Shown: positions 1-8,690 of the stretch, one piece after another
Layout: each line of letters begins with the position of its first letter
Numbering within the stretch: position 1 is the stretch's first letter
Assembly: GCF_015461805.1 (NCBI RefSeq)
Contig: NZ_JACVZE010000001.1
Span: 682,001 to 746,000 of the forward strand
Direction of reading: 5' to 3'
DNA length: 64,000 bases
Origin: Pseudomonas pisciculturae
Lineage (GTDB): Bacteria > Pseudomonadota > Gammaproteobacteria > Pseudomonadales > Pseudomonadaceae
Made by a program: the position numbers and the translations under genes
Notes under the pieces: model-generated
The model's database searches: none
The model's input: only the letters and a program-made list of their open reading frames with translations
Told to the model about the DNA's origin: nothing

Positions 1-309
1 GTCTACCAGCACGGCAATTTTGCTGGCATTGAGATTGCGAATGCCGCCGAGCAAGGTCAGGCCTTGGATTTTTGACAGGTGCTCCAGGCAATCGACCACC
101 AGCGCCAGGTCAAAACGCTGCGCGGCAAGCTCGGCAGGCAACGGGCCGGGTGGGGCGATGGCGACTTGGGTGTCCGGGTGCGCCGCGTGAAAGGCGTCCA
201 ACGCCGGGAATTGGCTGGCACCCAATAGCAGCAGGCGTTTGGGCCGGTGTTGGTCGAGCAAGGCGGCCAGCGCTTGCTGGGGTGTACGGGCAGAAATACC
301 GGCGGTCAT
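1..309 (-). CDS. Conserved Pseudomonas protein, methyltransferase-like fold (3' end outside window)
   Basis: This is the first 103 codons of a gene that reads out of the window on the left. It starts at the ATG at 309 (MTAGISARTP). The readable part looks like a Rossmann-type domain: a KRLLLLGAS glycine-turn strand near residues 23-31, then FDLALVVDCLEHL near 65-77, which resembles the acidic loop of class I SAM methyltransferases. I recall this as a small uncharacterised Pseudomonas family (possibly DUF6231), but cannot confirm the number. No catalytic activity is claimed. It is divergent from the OmpA-type lipoprotein at 500, with a 190-bp gap that holds both promoters and no other gene that I can see. 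Confidence 0.7.
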   Translation of the reverse strand, partial: MTAGISARTPQQALAALLDQHRPKRLLLLGASQFPALDAFHAAHPDTQVAIAPPGPLPAELAAQRFDLALVVDCLEHLSKIQGLTLLGGIRNLNASKIAVLVD

Positions 310-499
310 CAGAGATCCTCACATCAGGACCGTAGAGACTAGCGCGGCTAAGCGTGTGGGCCTAGAGCGGGTAATCGCGAAAAGCCAGCCTTGCGGTGTC
401 ATCCTCAATGAATCCGGGGGTATGGCTGACTGGCGCAGATGAAAAGAGCCGTCTTTACTCCACCCATCGGCCCCCGCCGATCCCCTCAGGAGAAATCAG

Positions 500-1192
500 A
501 TGAGCATCATGCGAACAGCTCTACCCTTGATTCTGCTAACCGGAGTATTGACAGGTTGCGCAGGCTTGCAAAAAACCGATTGGCCCACCTGCGCCGCCTT
601 GGGTGGTGTGACTGGCGCGGCGTTGGGTGCCACCGAAAGTTCTTCGTGGGCCGGCGGCGGCGCGTTGGTGGTCGGCGGTTTGGCCGGTGCCTATTGCTGG
701 GTGCACGGCGATGGTGACGAAGACGGCGACGGCGTACCGGACAGTCGCGACAAGTGCCCGGGCACGCCTAAAGGCGTGCCGGTGGATGCCGATGGATGCC
801 CACCTGTGGTTGCTGCGGTTGTCGAGGAGGTCGTGGTGGTCAAGGAAGAAACCATCGTGATTCGCGATGTGCACTTCCAGTTCGACTCGGCCAAATTGAC
901 GGCGGCAGATAAAACCACGCTCGACACCATCGCCACCCGCCTGAAACAGGAAGCCCCAAGTGCCCAACTGCGGGTCAGCGGGCATACCGACAGCGTCGGT
1001 AATGACGCCTACAACCAGAGGCTCTCGGAAAAACGTGCCCATTCCGTTACCGACTACCTGATTAGTGCAGGCGTACCTCGCAGCAACTTTGTGTCGGTAA
1101 CCGGCGCGGGCGAAAGCCATCCGGTAGCAGACAACAAAACCGCAGATGGCCGCGCATTGAACCGCCGTACGGAAATCCAGATCAACCGCTGA
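500..1192 (+). CDS. OmpA-family lipoprotein with a thrombospondin type-3 repeat
   Basis: A 230-residue outer-membrane lipoprotein that probably anchors the envelope to peptidoglycan. The signal peptide ends in the lipobox LTGC with Cys20. A glycine-rich stretch (34-65) follows, then a calcium-binding TSP3-like segment (about 71-100, with the DGDGVPDSRD pattern). Residues 121-228 form the OmpA C-terminal domain, with the peptidoglycan-contact motif GHTDSVG (161-167) and the terminal NRRTEI. There is no N-terminal beta-barrel, so it is not OprF itself. The start is supported by AGGAGA at 488-493. A GC hairpin without a U-tract lies just after the stop (1201-1223). The nearest described relatives are the short OmpA/OprF-like lipoproteins of pseudomonads. 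Confidence 0.9.
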   Translation: MSIMRTALPLILLTGVLTGCAGLQKTDWPTCAALGGVTGAALGATESSSWAGGGALVVGGLAGAYCWVHGDGDEDGDGVPDSRDKCPGTPKGVPVDADGCPPVVAAVVEEVVVVKEETIVIRDVHFQFDSAKLTAADKTTLDTIATRLKQEAPSAQLRVSGHTDSVGNDAYNQRLSEKRAHSVTDYLISAGVPRSNFVSVTGAGESHPVADNKTADGRALNRRTEIQINR

Positions 1193-1200
1193 TAGCCCTT

Positions 1201-1223
1201 GCCCCTGTGTAACCCACAGGGGC
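1201..1223 (+). terminator. Hairpin after the OmpA lipoprotein gene (no U-tract)
   Basis: GCCCCTGTG at 1201-1209 pairs with CACAGGGGC at 1215-1223 across a five-base loop, six bases after the stop codon. No run of T follows, so it may be an mRNA 3' stabiliser or a Rho-assisted site rather than a strong intrinsic terminator. Confidence 0.4.
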
Positions 1224-1363
1224 ATTGCCGGCGAACCTCGCTGAACGTCTCCCATCTCAAGTTTTTTGAAGCTTCACTGGCAAATCGCCGTTAGAAGTCG
1301 TTACTGTGCGTCCAAAGAAAAAATTAGAAGCAGTCTTCGAAAAAAATTCAGGGGAGCTCCACG

Positions 1364-2122
1364 ATGCATAAGGTTTTACTGTTGGCCCTGTTGGTCAGCC
1401 CCGTTGCCCTGGCCCAGAGCGTCAGTGTTGAAACCAACTCGTTGATGCGACTGCCCAGCAGCACCAGCGTGCTGCAACTGGAACGCCTGGACGTGGCGGA
1501 CTACGGCACGTTGCTGATTCCGGCGACCATCAGCCAGGTCACCGTGGATGAACTGCACCTTGGCCGCGAAGCCCGTATCGCCATCGTCCCCGGCAACAGC
1601 GCACTGCAATTGCAGGTACGCCATGCGCAACTGGATCACGGTAGCCAGATCACCTCGCGTGGCGCCCCCGGCACCCATGAAAAACCCGCCAAGGCTGGGC
1701 GTGACCTGACGTTGCGCATCAATTCTTTGGCGGCAGAAGAACTCTCGGTGGACGCCCGTGGCGGCGCCGGTGCCCAGGGGTATGCCGGACTGGACGGCGC
1801 CAATGGCGTAGACCCCGGTTGCACCTGGGGTTCGGCGGGGCGCGGTGCCAATGGCGATAACGGCGGTGACGGCCTGCCAGGCGGTGCCGGTGCGCTGGTG
1901 CGGGTAGAACTGCCGCAGAGCTTCCCGGCCGAGCAGATCAAGGTCTGGGTGGACGGCGGTGCCGGTGGGTTGGCCGGCACGGCGGGTAAACCTGGGCGTG
2001 GCGGGCAGTCCAAGGGCTGCCTGGTGTATCAGGCCGATGGCGGCGAGAAGGGCCGTGCCGGGTTGGAAGGGCAGCCGGGGCCTGCGGGGCCTGCAGGTTC
2101 TGTCACTATCCAGCGGCTCTGA
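1364..2122 (+). CDS. Exported collagen-like glycine-rich protein
   Basis: A 252-residue protein with a clear Sec signal peptide (residues 1-17, cleavage after VALA-Q). The first half (18-130) has beta-strand-like, hydrophobic-alternating sequence without a domain I recognise. The second half (about 133-250) is very rich in glycine, with collagen-like Gly-X-Y runs such as GLDGANG, GLPGGAG and GQPGPAGPAG, interrupted by two non-repetitive blocks that each carry one cysteine (PGCTWG and SKGCLV). Start: GGGGAG at 1352-1357 before the ATG. It follows the OmpA lipoprotein in the same direction, 171 bp downstream, and a REP pair follows it. It is probably surface or periplasmic; its function is unknown. 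I see no LPXTG-like or autotransporter signal. Confidence 0.8.
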   Translation: MHKVLLLALLVSPVALAQSVSVETNSLMRLPSSTSVLQLERLDVADYGTLLIPATISQVTVDELHLGREARIAIVPGNSALQLQVRHAQLDHGSQITSRGAPGTHEKPAKAGRDLTLRINSLAAEELSVDARGGAGAQGYAGLDGANGVDPGCTWGSAGRGANGDNGGDGLPGGAGALVRVELPQSFPAEQIKVWVDGGAGGLAGTAGKPGRGGQSKGCLVYQADGGEKGRAGLEGQPGPAGPAGSVTIQRL

Positions 2123-2140
2123 GTCGTCTGGTCTGACGTC

Positions 2141-2206
2141 TTCGCGAGCAAGCCCGCTCCCACATTTGAAATGCATTCCAAATGTGGGAGCGGGCTTGCT
2201 CGCGAA
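2141..2206. repeat. REP palindrome pair, GGGAGCGGGCTTGCTCGCGA type
   Basis: Two inverted copies of the P. fluorescens REP core (CGCGAGCAAGCCCGCTCCCA and its complement) are separated by a short AT-rich spacer, giving one long palindrome. It lies between convergent genes, where such elements commonly occur. Confidence 0.9.
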
Positions 2207-2225
2207 GAGGCCATGACAAACACCA

Positions 2226-2690
2226 TCAGAACATCGGCCGAGCAGAAGCAATCGCAACCACCACCAACCCCACAATCAAATTAATCCCCACCAAGCGCCG
2301 AATCTGCCCCAGCACCGCAGCCCCCACAGGCCAATCCTCAGCCGCTACCGCCGCGCGCAACTCCGGGAATTTCAACGCCTGGATACGGATAAACAACGCC
2401 GTCATCACCAGATACAACCCCATCATCACCTGCACATAACGCGGTGCTGTCTCAAACCCACTGAAGCGCAGCTGCAACAGGCCAATGCCGCTGATCGGCA
2501 AAACGGCTACCGCGACCCATACCCATACGAAAAAACGTTGAAACACATTTGCCCATAGCTTGAGCCGGGCAGGGCCCTCAAGTGCCGCCACAGCAGCGGG
2601 GCGCAGGATCATCCAGGCGAAAAACATACCGCCGACCCAGATCAGGGCGGCCAGTACATGCAGGGTGTAAGCGAGGCTAAACGCGGTCAT
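2226..2690 (-). CDS. CopD-like integral membrane protein
   Basis: A 154-residue protein with four predicted membrane helices (about 5-27, 50-72, 83-103 and 128-150). The N-terminal LHVLAALIWVGGMFF, with a His in helix 1 followed by WxGG, matches the CopD-domain family of small membrane proteins, which are linked to copper or haem handling. Family assignment comes from this motif and topology; the substrate is inferred only. The ribosome site upstream of the ATG at 2690 is weak. It is divergent from dinG (100-bp gap) and not in an obvious operon. An alternative label would be a DUF2269-type membrane protein. Confidence 0.75.
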   Translation of the reverse strand: MTAFSLAYTLHVLAALIWVGGMFFAWMILRPAAVAALEGPARLKLWANVFQRFFVWVWVAVAVLPISGIGLLQLRFSGFETAPRYVQVMMGLYLVMTALFIRIQALKFPELRAAVAAEDWPVGAAVLGQIRRLVGINLIVGLVVVAIASARPMF

Positions 2691-2789
2691 TGTGGTACTC
2701 CGTTCTGCGCGGGATTCATTAGCGGGGTATGATAGCGGCCGATCCGAACCACTGAAAATTTATCCAGCGTTTTTTGCGCCCGACTATCC

Positions 2790-4934
2790 ATGATCAGCAC
2801 TGAACTCAAAACCACGATCCAGGGCGCCTACTCGCGTTTTCTCGAAGCCAAGAGCTTGAAACCGCGCTACGGTCAACGCCTGATGATCGCTGAAGTGGCC
2901 AAAGTCCTCGGCGATATCGACACCGACGACGAAGGCCGGCGCAGTGGCGACCCTGCGGTGGTGGCCGTCGAAGCCGGTACCGGTACGGGCAAAACCGTGG
3001 CCTACAGCCTGGCCGCGATCCCCACCGCCAAGGCTGCCGGCAAGCGCCTCGTGATTGCCACCGCCACCGTGGCCCTGCAAGAGCAGATCGTCTACAAAGA
3101 CCTGCCCGACCTGATGCGCAACAGCGGCCTGAACTTCACCTTCGCCCTGGCCAAGGGCCGTGGGCGCTACATGTGCTTGTCCAAGCTCGATGTGTTGCTG
3201 CAAGAAGGCCACGCACAGACCGCCACGGCATCGCTGTTCGAAGAAGAAGGCTTCAAGATCGAAGTCGATGAAGTCAGCCAGAAGCTGTTCACCAGCATGA
3301 TCGAAAAACTGGCGGGCAATAAATGGGACGGCGACCGCGACAGCTGGCCCACCGCCCTGGAAGACGCCGACTGGGCACGCCTGACCACCGACCACAGCCA
3401 ATGCACCAATCGTCATTGCCCCAACTTTGGCCAGTGCGCCTTCTATAAGGCCCGCGAAGGCATGGGCAAGGTTGACGTGATCGTCACCAACCACGACATG
3501 GTCTTGGCCGACCTGGCCCTGGGGGGCGGTGCGGTATTGCCCGACCCACGCGACACCCTCTACGTCTTCGACGAAGGCCATCACCTGCCGGACAAGGCCA
3601 TCGGCCACTTCGCCCACTACACCCGGCTGCGCTCCACTGCCGATTGGCTGGAGTCCACCGCCAAGAACCTCACCAAATTGCTGGCCCAGCACCCGCTGCC
3701 CGGCGACCTGGGCAAGCTGATCGAGCAGGTGCCGGAGCTGGCGCGCGAGATCAAGACCCAGCAGCAGTTCATGTTCAGCGCGTGCGAGCAGGTGGCCGAC
3801 TTCAAGCCCGGCGAAGACGTGGAGAGCCGCGAGCGGCCACGGCATCGTTTCGTCGGCGGCTTGATCCCCGAGCATATGCGCGAAATGGGCATCGAGTTGA
3901 AGAAGGGCTTCTCGCGCTTGACCGACCTGTTTACCCGCCTCACCGACCTGCTCAAAGAGGGCATGGACGGCGAGGTCAATATCGGCATCGCCAGCAACCA
4001 GGCCGAAGAATGGTACCCGCTGTTTGGTAGCCTCTTGTCTCGCGCCCAAGGCAACTGGGAGCTGTGGACCGCCTTCACCGTCGAAGACCCGGAAGACAAC
4101 CCGCCTATGGCGCGCTGGTTGACCCTGGCTGAAAGCGGTGCGCTGTTTGATATCGAGGTCAACGCAAGCCCGATCCTTGCCGCTGAGATGTTGCGCCGCA
4201 ACCTGTGGAACGTGGCTTACGGCTGCCTGGTGACCTCGGCCACGCTGACTGCCCTGGGCACCTTCGACCGCTTCCGCATGCGAGCCGGCCTGCCGAAAAA
4301 GGCCGTCACCGCCGTGGTGCCGAGCCCCTTCCATCACGCCGACGCCGGTGTGCTGCGGGTGCCCGACCTCAAAGCCGACCCACGGGACGCCGCAGCCCAC
4401 ACCGCAGCCATTATCCGTGACCTGCCGGAGTTGGTAGAAGGTTCACGCGGCACCCTGGTGCTGTTCTCGTCGCGCAAGCAGATGCAGGACGTATTCGACG
4501 GCCTTGATCGCGACTGGCGCAAGCAGGTGTTTATCCAGGGCAACCTGTCCAAGCAGGAAACCCTCAACAAGCACAAGGCGCGGGTGGACGGCGGCGATTC
4601 CAGCGTGCTGTTCGGCCTGGCCAGTTTCGCTGAAGGCGTGGACTTGCCCGGCGCTTACTGCGAGCACGTAGTAATTGCCAAGATCCCGTTTTCGGTGCCG
4701 GATGACCCGGTCGAAGCGGCCCTGGCCGAGTGGATCGAAGCACGTGGCGGCAACCCGTTCATGGAAATCTCGGTGCCGGATGCTTCATTGAAGCTGGTGC
4801 AGGCCTGCGGGCGCTTGCTGCGTACCGAGGAAGACAGGGGCACCATCACCTTGCTCGACCGCCGTTTGGTCACGCAACGTTATGGCAAAGCTATTCTTAA
4901 TGCTTTGCCGCCGTTCAGGCGCGAAATTTCTTAA
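2790..4934 (+). CDS. dinG: ATP-dependent DNA helicase DinG
   Basis: A 714-residue superfamily-2, XPD-like 5'-3' helicase that unwinds R-loops, forks and damage-associated structures. Walker A is GTGTGKT (63-69). The Walker B/DEAH-type box is DEGH (261-264). Four cysteines in the iron-sulfur pattern (C129, C205, C210, C216) fit the 4Fe-4S ligands of E. coli DinG. The C-terminal helicase motif VQACGRLLRTEEDRG is present near residue 671. The length equals the family norm. In E. coli dinG is LexA-controlled; I saw no clear LexA box upstream here, and the Shine-Dalgarno is weak. It is the first gene of a same-strand run with the glycoside hydrolase, 88 bp downstream. Confidence 0.95.
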   Translation: MISTELKTTIQGAYSRFLEAKSLKPRYGQRLMIAEVAKVLGDIDTDDEGRRSGDPAVVAVEAGTGTGKTVAYSLAAIPTAKAAGKRLVIATATVALQEQIVYKDLPDLMRNSGLNFTFALAKGRGRYMCLSKLDVLLQEGHAQTATASLFEEEGFKIEVDEVSQKLFTSMIEKLAGNKWDGDRDSWPTALEDADWARLTTDHSQCTNRHCPNFGQCAFYKAREGMGKVDVIVTNHDMVLADLALGGGAVLPDPRDTLYVFDEGHHLPDKAIGHFAHYTRLRSTADWLESTAKNLTKLLAQHPLPGDLGKLIEQVPELAREIKTQQQFMFSACEQVADFKPGEDVESRERPRHRFVGGLIPEHMREMGIELKKGFSRLTDLFTRLTDLLKEGMDGEVNIGIASNQAEEWYPLFGSLLSRAQGNWELWTAFTVEDPEDNPPMARWLTLAESGALFDIEVNASPILAAEMLRRNLWNVAYGCLVTSATLTALGTFDRFRMRAGLPKKAVTAVVPSPFHHADAGVLRVPDLKADPRDAAAHTAAIIRDLPELVEGSRGTLVLFSSRKQMQDVFDGLDRDWRKQVFIQGNLSKQETLNKHKARVDGGDSSVLFGLASFAEGVDLPGAYCEHVVIAKIPFSVPDDPVEAALAEWIEARGGNPFMEISVPDASLKLVQACGRLLRTEEDRGTITLLDRRLVTQRYGKAILNALPPFRREIS

Positions 4935-5022
4935 ACCACTGTGGGCGGTTTCGCCCACTTCGTGGTCTATCTCAATCATGTCATCAGGCCATTCACCGGC
5001 CGTCTGGGAGAACCTTGTTCGT

Positions 5023-7320
5023 ATGATTCGCACGCTGCCCGCTCTTTTTGCCCTGCTATTCGCTGCGCCCTTGATGGCCGCGCCCACTGGGCAACAGACA
5101 CTGTTCAACTTCGTCCGGCCTGCCGATGTGGTCAAGGTGGCGACCCTGGACGCCAGCTTGCCCCAATACAACGCCGAACAAACCCCCGAAGGCGAAGTGC
5201 TGCGCCGCATCACCTTCAACCCGGCGGCCGAACCGAGCCTGGTACTCAGCCCGCAGACCGGCGCGTGGGACTGGTCGCAATCGAGTGCCATGAGCCTGCG
5301 TATCCAGAGCGCCATGGATTGGGCGTTGACCCTCTATATCAAGGTGCAGAGCAATGACGGTCGCACGTTGGTCAGCCGGGTTGATCTGCCGGCGGGTCCG
5401 GCGCAGACCCTGCTCATCCCGCTGCAAGCCAACTCACCGCTCAGCCAGGGCATGAAAGCCGGCCCGCCGATGCCCATCACCGTAGACGGCCAGCGCGTAT
5501 TGCTGGGCAGTAGCGCCGGGGAAGTCGACCGCAGCCAGGTGGTCTCGGTCACCTTGTCGATGATCAAGCCCAACGCCGCCCAAAGCATCTTGTTGGAACG
5601 CTTTGGCGTGCAGGACAGCGAGTCGGTGTTCAAGGCGGCCTACAGCGAATTGGTGGATGCTTACGGCCAATCCACCCGTGCGCGCTGGCCGGAGAAGGTT
5701 AGCAGCGACGAACAACTCAAGGCGGCGGCTGCCAAGGAGCAGCAACAGCTCCAAGGCTGGTTGGCCACGCGGGATAAATCCGCCCTAGACAAGTTCGGCG
5801 GCTGGAACAAAGGCCCCGCGTTTGACGCCACTGGGTTTTTTCGCACCGAGAAGCGCGACGGTCGCTGGTACCTGGTGACGCCGCAGGGGCATCCGTTCTA
5901 CTCGCTGGGCGTGAACACTGTGGCGCCGGACAACAGCCAGACCTACGTGGCCGGCCGTGAATGGATGTTTGCCGCGTTGCCCAAGGGTGGCGAACCCTTC
6001 GACAAATACTATGGCAGCGGCGATAACCGTACCGGCAACGGTGCAGGCGAAGGTCGTAGTTTTGGTGCCGGGCGTTGGTATGACTTCTACGGCGCCAACT
6101 TGCAGCGCACCTACGGCGGTGACGGTTTTGACCTGCAGCGCTGGGTGAACCACACCCTCGACCGCCTGCAAGCCTGGGGTTTCAACACCGTCGGTAATTG
6201 GAGCGACGAAGACTTGGCCCGTGCCGACCGCGTGCCGTACACCATGCCGCTGTCGATTGTCGGTGACTACGCCAGCATCAGCACCGGCACCGACTGGTGG
6301 GGTGGCATGCCGGACCCGTTCGACCCGCGCTTCGCCATGGCCACCGAGCGCGCCGTAGCTATTGCGGCTCGTGATCACCGCGATGACCCTTGGTTGATCG
6401 GCTTTTTTGCCGATAACGAACTGGCTTGGGCCGGCCCTGGGGATGACCCTAAATCCCGCTACGCCTTGGCTTACGGCACGCTGCGCATGACCACCGACGT
6501 GCCGGCCAAGCGTGCGTTCCTCAAGCAACTGCGCGACAAATACCGCAACGAAGAGGGCTTGTCGAAAGCCTGGGGTATCGAACTGGCGGGTTGGGAGTTG
6601 ATGGAAGACCCAGGCTTCGAGCCGCCGATGCCGAGTGCCGAGCATCCGGAAATCGAAGCCGACTTTAAATACTTCCAGAAGACCTTCGCCGACGCCTACT
6701 TCAAGACCATTTCCGACTCGCTCAAATGGCATGCGCCCAACCAGTTGCTGCTGGGGGGTCGCTATGCGGTGAGTACCCCGGAAGCCGTAGCCTCCTGCGC
6801 GCAATATTGCGATGTGCTGAGCTTCAACATGTACACACTCAAGCCACAAGACGGCTACGACTTCGCCGCCCTGCGTGCGTTGGATAAACCGGTGCTGATC
6901 ACTGAGTTCAACTTCGGCTCGGCCGACCGTGGGCCGTTCTGGGGCGGCGTCACGCAAGTGGCGCGTGAAGATGATCGCGGTGTGGCCTATGGCAATTTCC
7001 TCAAGCAGGCCATGGCCGAACCGTCGATTGTCGGCGTGCACTGGTTCCAGTACCTGGACCAGCCTGTGACCGGTCGCTTGCTGGACGGCGAAAACGGCCA
7101 TTTCGGTCTCGTGGGTATTACTGATGTGCCGTTCCAAGGCTTTGTCGATAGCGTGCGCAAGAGCAACCTGGCGGCGGTCGACCAACTGGGCAAGGAGGCC
7201 GAGAAGGCCAAGGCTGCCAGCGCCGTGCGTGAGGGTGAAGGCGGCAAAGGCGGGCATGAAGGCAGGGGCGCGGGGCAGGGCGCTGGGCATGCCGGTGGGC
7301 ACTCCGGCAATGGCCATTGA
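5023..7320 (+). CDS. Exported glycoside hydrolase, agarase/beta-galactosidase-like (clan GH-A)
   Basis: A 765-residue exported enzyme. The start at 5023 is preferred over in-frame codons further upstream because it gives a proper Sec signal peptide (1-20, cleavage after LMA-A) and has GGGAG at 5006-5010. Residues 21-200 are a beta-rich accessory domain. The TIM barrel spans about 260-715, with the acid/base Glu in FFADNE (E466) and the nucleophile Glu in LITEF (E628), the clan GH-A arrangement seen in GH42/GH50-type enzymes. Homologues in pseudomonads are often called beta-agarase, but agar is an unlikely natural substrate; a self-made or plant galactan-type polymer is a guess. The last 27 residues (739-765) are an odd Gly/His-rich tail. 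Confidence 0.75.
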   Translation: MIRTLPALFALLFAAPLMAAPTGQQTLFNFVRPADVVKVATLDASLPQYNAEQTPEGEVLRRITFNPAAEPSLVLSPQTGAWDWSQSSAMSLRIQSAMDWALTLYIKVQSNDGRTLVSRVDLPAGPAQTLLIPLQANSPLSQGMKAGPPMPITVDGQRVLLGSSAGEVDRSQVVSVTLSMIKPNAAQSILLERFGVQDSESVFKAAYSELVDAYGQSTRARWPEKVSSDEQLKAAAAKEQQQLQGWLATRDKSALDKFGGWNKGPAFDATGFFRTEKRDGRWYLVTPQGHPFYSLGVNTVAPDNSQTYVAGREWMFAALPKGGEPFDKYYGSGDNRTGNGAGEGRSFGAGRWYDFYGANLQRTYGGDGFDLQRWVNHTLDRLQAWGFNTVGNWSDEDLARADRVPYTMPLSIVGDYASISTGTDWWGGMPDPFDPRFAMATERAVAIAARDHRDDPWLIGFFADNELAWAGPGDDPKSRYALAYGTLRMTTDVPAKRAFLKQLRDKYRNEEGLSKAWGIELAGWELMEDPGFEPPMPSAEHPEIEADFKYFQKTFADAYFKTISDSLKWHAPNQLLLGGRYAVSTPEAVASCAQYCDVLSFNMYTLKPQDGYDFAALRALDKPVLITEFNFGSADRGPFWGGVTQVAREDDRGVAYGNFLKQAMAEPSIVGVHWFQYLDQPVTGRLLDGENGHFGLVGITDVPFQGFVDSVRKSNLAAVDQLGKEAEKAKAASAVREGEGGKGGHEGRGAGQGAGHAGGHSGNGH

Positions 7321-7402
7321 TTAAGGCTTGATGGGTTCACAAATCCTACAAGGGCTGGAACAATGCCGACCACTTTTTAGCGTGTTTTCTGAGGGCGTTC
7401 AG

Positions 7403-8548
7403 GTGCAGATTCAGGGTCATTACGAACTTCAGTTCGAAGCGGTACGCGAAGCCTTTGCCGCGTTGTTCGATGACCCGCAAGAGCGTGGCGCCGGGCTCTG
7501 CATCCAGATCGGCGGCGAAACCGTGGTCGACCTGTGGGCCGGCACCGCCGACAAAGACGGCACCGAGGCCTGGCACAGCGATACGATCGTCAACCTGTTT
7601 TCCTGCACCAAGACCTTCACGGCGGTTACGGCCCTGCAACTGGTGGCCGAGGGCAAGCTGCAACTGGACGCGCCAGTCGCCAAGTACTGGCCTGAGTTCG
7701 CCGCCGCCGGTAAAGAAACCATCACCCTGCGCCAATTGCTCTGCCACCAGGCCGGGTTGCCCGCGATACGCGAAATGTTGCCCACTGAAGCCTTGTACGA
7801 CTGGCAGTTGATGGTCGACACCCTCGCTGCCGAAGCCCCTTGGTGGACGCCGGGTCAAGGCCATGGCTACGAAGCCATCACTTATGGTTGGCTGGTGGGT
7901 GAATTGCTGCGCCGCGCCGACGGCCGTGGGCCGGGCGAGTCCATCGTGGCACGGGTGGCGCGGCCATTGGGGCTGGACTTTCACGTAGGTCTGGCAGATG
8001 AAGAGTTTTATCGCGTTGCTCATATAGCGCGCAGCAAAGGCAATATGGGTGATGAAGCCGCGCAACGGTTACTTCAAGTAATGATGCGCGAGCCAACGGC
8101 AATGACTACACGAGCATTTGCCAACCCACCGTCTATTCTGACCAGCACTAATAAGCCCGAATGGCGGCGGATGCAGCAGCCGGCGGCAAATGGCCACGGT
8201 AATGCGCGCAGCCTGGCGGGTTTTTATAGCGGTTTGTTGGACGGAAGTTTGCTGGAAGCCGACATGCTTGAACAATTGACCCGCGAACACAGTATTGGGC
8301 CCGATAAAACATTATTGACACAAACCCGCTTTGGCCTGGGTTGCATGTTGGACCAACCGCACCTGCCCAACGCCACGTTCGGCCTTGGCCCACGTGCATT
8401 TGGGCATCCGGGAGCGGGCGGTTCGGTGGGCTTTGCCGACCCGGAGCACGATGTAGCGTTTGGTTTCGTGACTAATACATTGGGGCCTTATGTACTTATG
8501 GACCCACGCGCGCAGAAGTTGGTCAGAATATTGGCCGGTTGTCTGTAA
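7403..8548 (+). CDS. Serine hydrolase of the beta-lactamase class C / EstB family
   Basis: A 381-residue cytoplasmic-looking esterase or peptidase of the beta-lactamase-related family. I start it at the GTG at 7403, behind GAGGG at 7391-7395; a further-upstream start would add 25 residues not typical of the family. The nucleophile motif SxxK is S67-C-T-K70. The family Tyr is probably Y156 in HGYEA. The late glycine-rich motif HPGAGGSVGFAD matches the HxG substrate strand. There is no signal peptide, which argues against a true antibiotic beta-lactamase. It follows the glycoside hydrolase by 82 bp in the same direction. The physiological ester or amide substrate is not known. Confidence 0.85.
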   Translation: MQIQGHYELQFEAVREAFAALFDDPQERGAGLCIQIGGETVVDLWAGTADKDGTEAWHSDTIVNLFSCTKTFTAVTALQLVAEGKLQLDAPVAKYWPEFAAAGKETITLRQLLCHQAGLPAIREMLPTEALYDWQLMVDTLAAEAPWWTPGQGHGYEAITYGWLVGELLRRADGRGPGESIVARVARPLGLDFHVGLADEEFYRVAHIARSKGNMGDEAAQRLLQVMMREPTAMTTRAFANPPSILTSTNKPEWRRMQQPAANGHGNARSLAGFYSGLLDGSLLEADMLEQLTREHSIGPDKTLLTQTRFGLGCMLDQPHLPNATFGLGPRAFGHPGAGGSVGFADPEHDVAFGFVTNTLGPYVLMDPRAQKLVRILAGCL

Positions 8549-8690
8549 ACCCCTTGCTGTTTCACGTTTTTTTGTTACAAAGGCAACTATAAGAAGGCGC
8601 CGTAGGAAAAGTTGTAACTTTATTCTTCCTCAGGCGTCTGTTTAACGGGTCATCCAGACCCTCCGGTCTTTCTCATTTTGTGGATATATC

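Noticed and set aside
2784..4400. A 538-codon minus-strand frame opposite dinG
   Set aside because: Shadow of dinG, which has Walker A, DEGH and the Fe-S cysteines.
4882..5022. In-frame extension before the glycoside hydrolase start
   Set aside because: It overlaps the end of dinG, lacks a ribosome site and would bury the signal peptide.
5023..7320. Naming the glycoside hydrolase agarase
   Set aside because: Catalytic Glu positions support clan GH-A only; the substrate cannot be read from sequence.
7331..7402. Upstream ATG starts for the EstB-like hydrolase
   Set aside because: They lack Shine-Dalgarno signals and add 25 residues not seen in the family.
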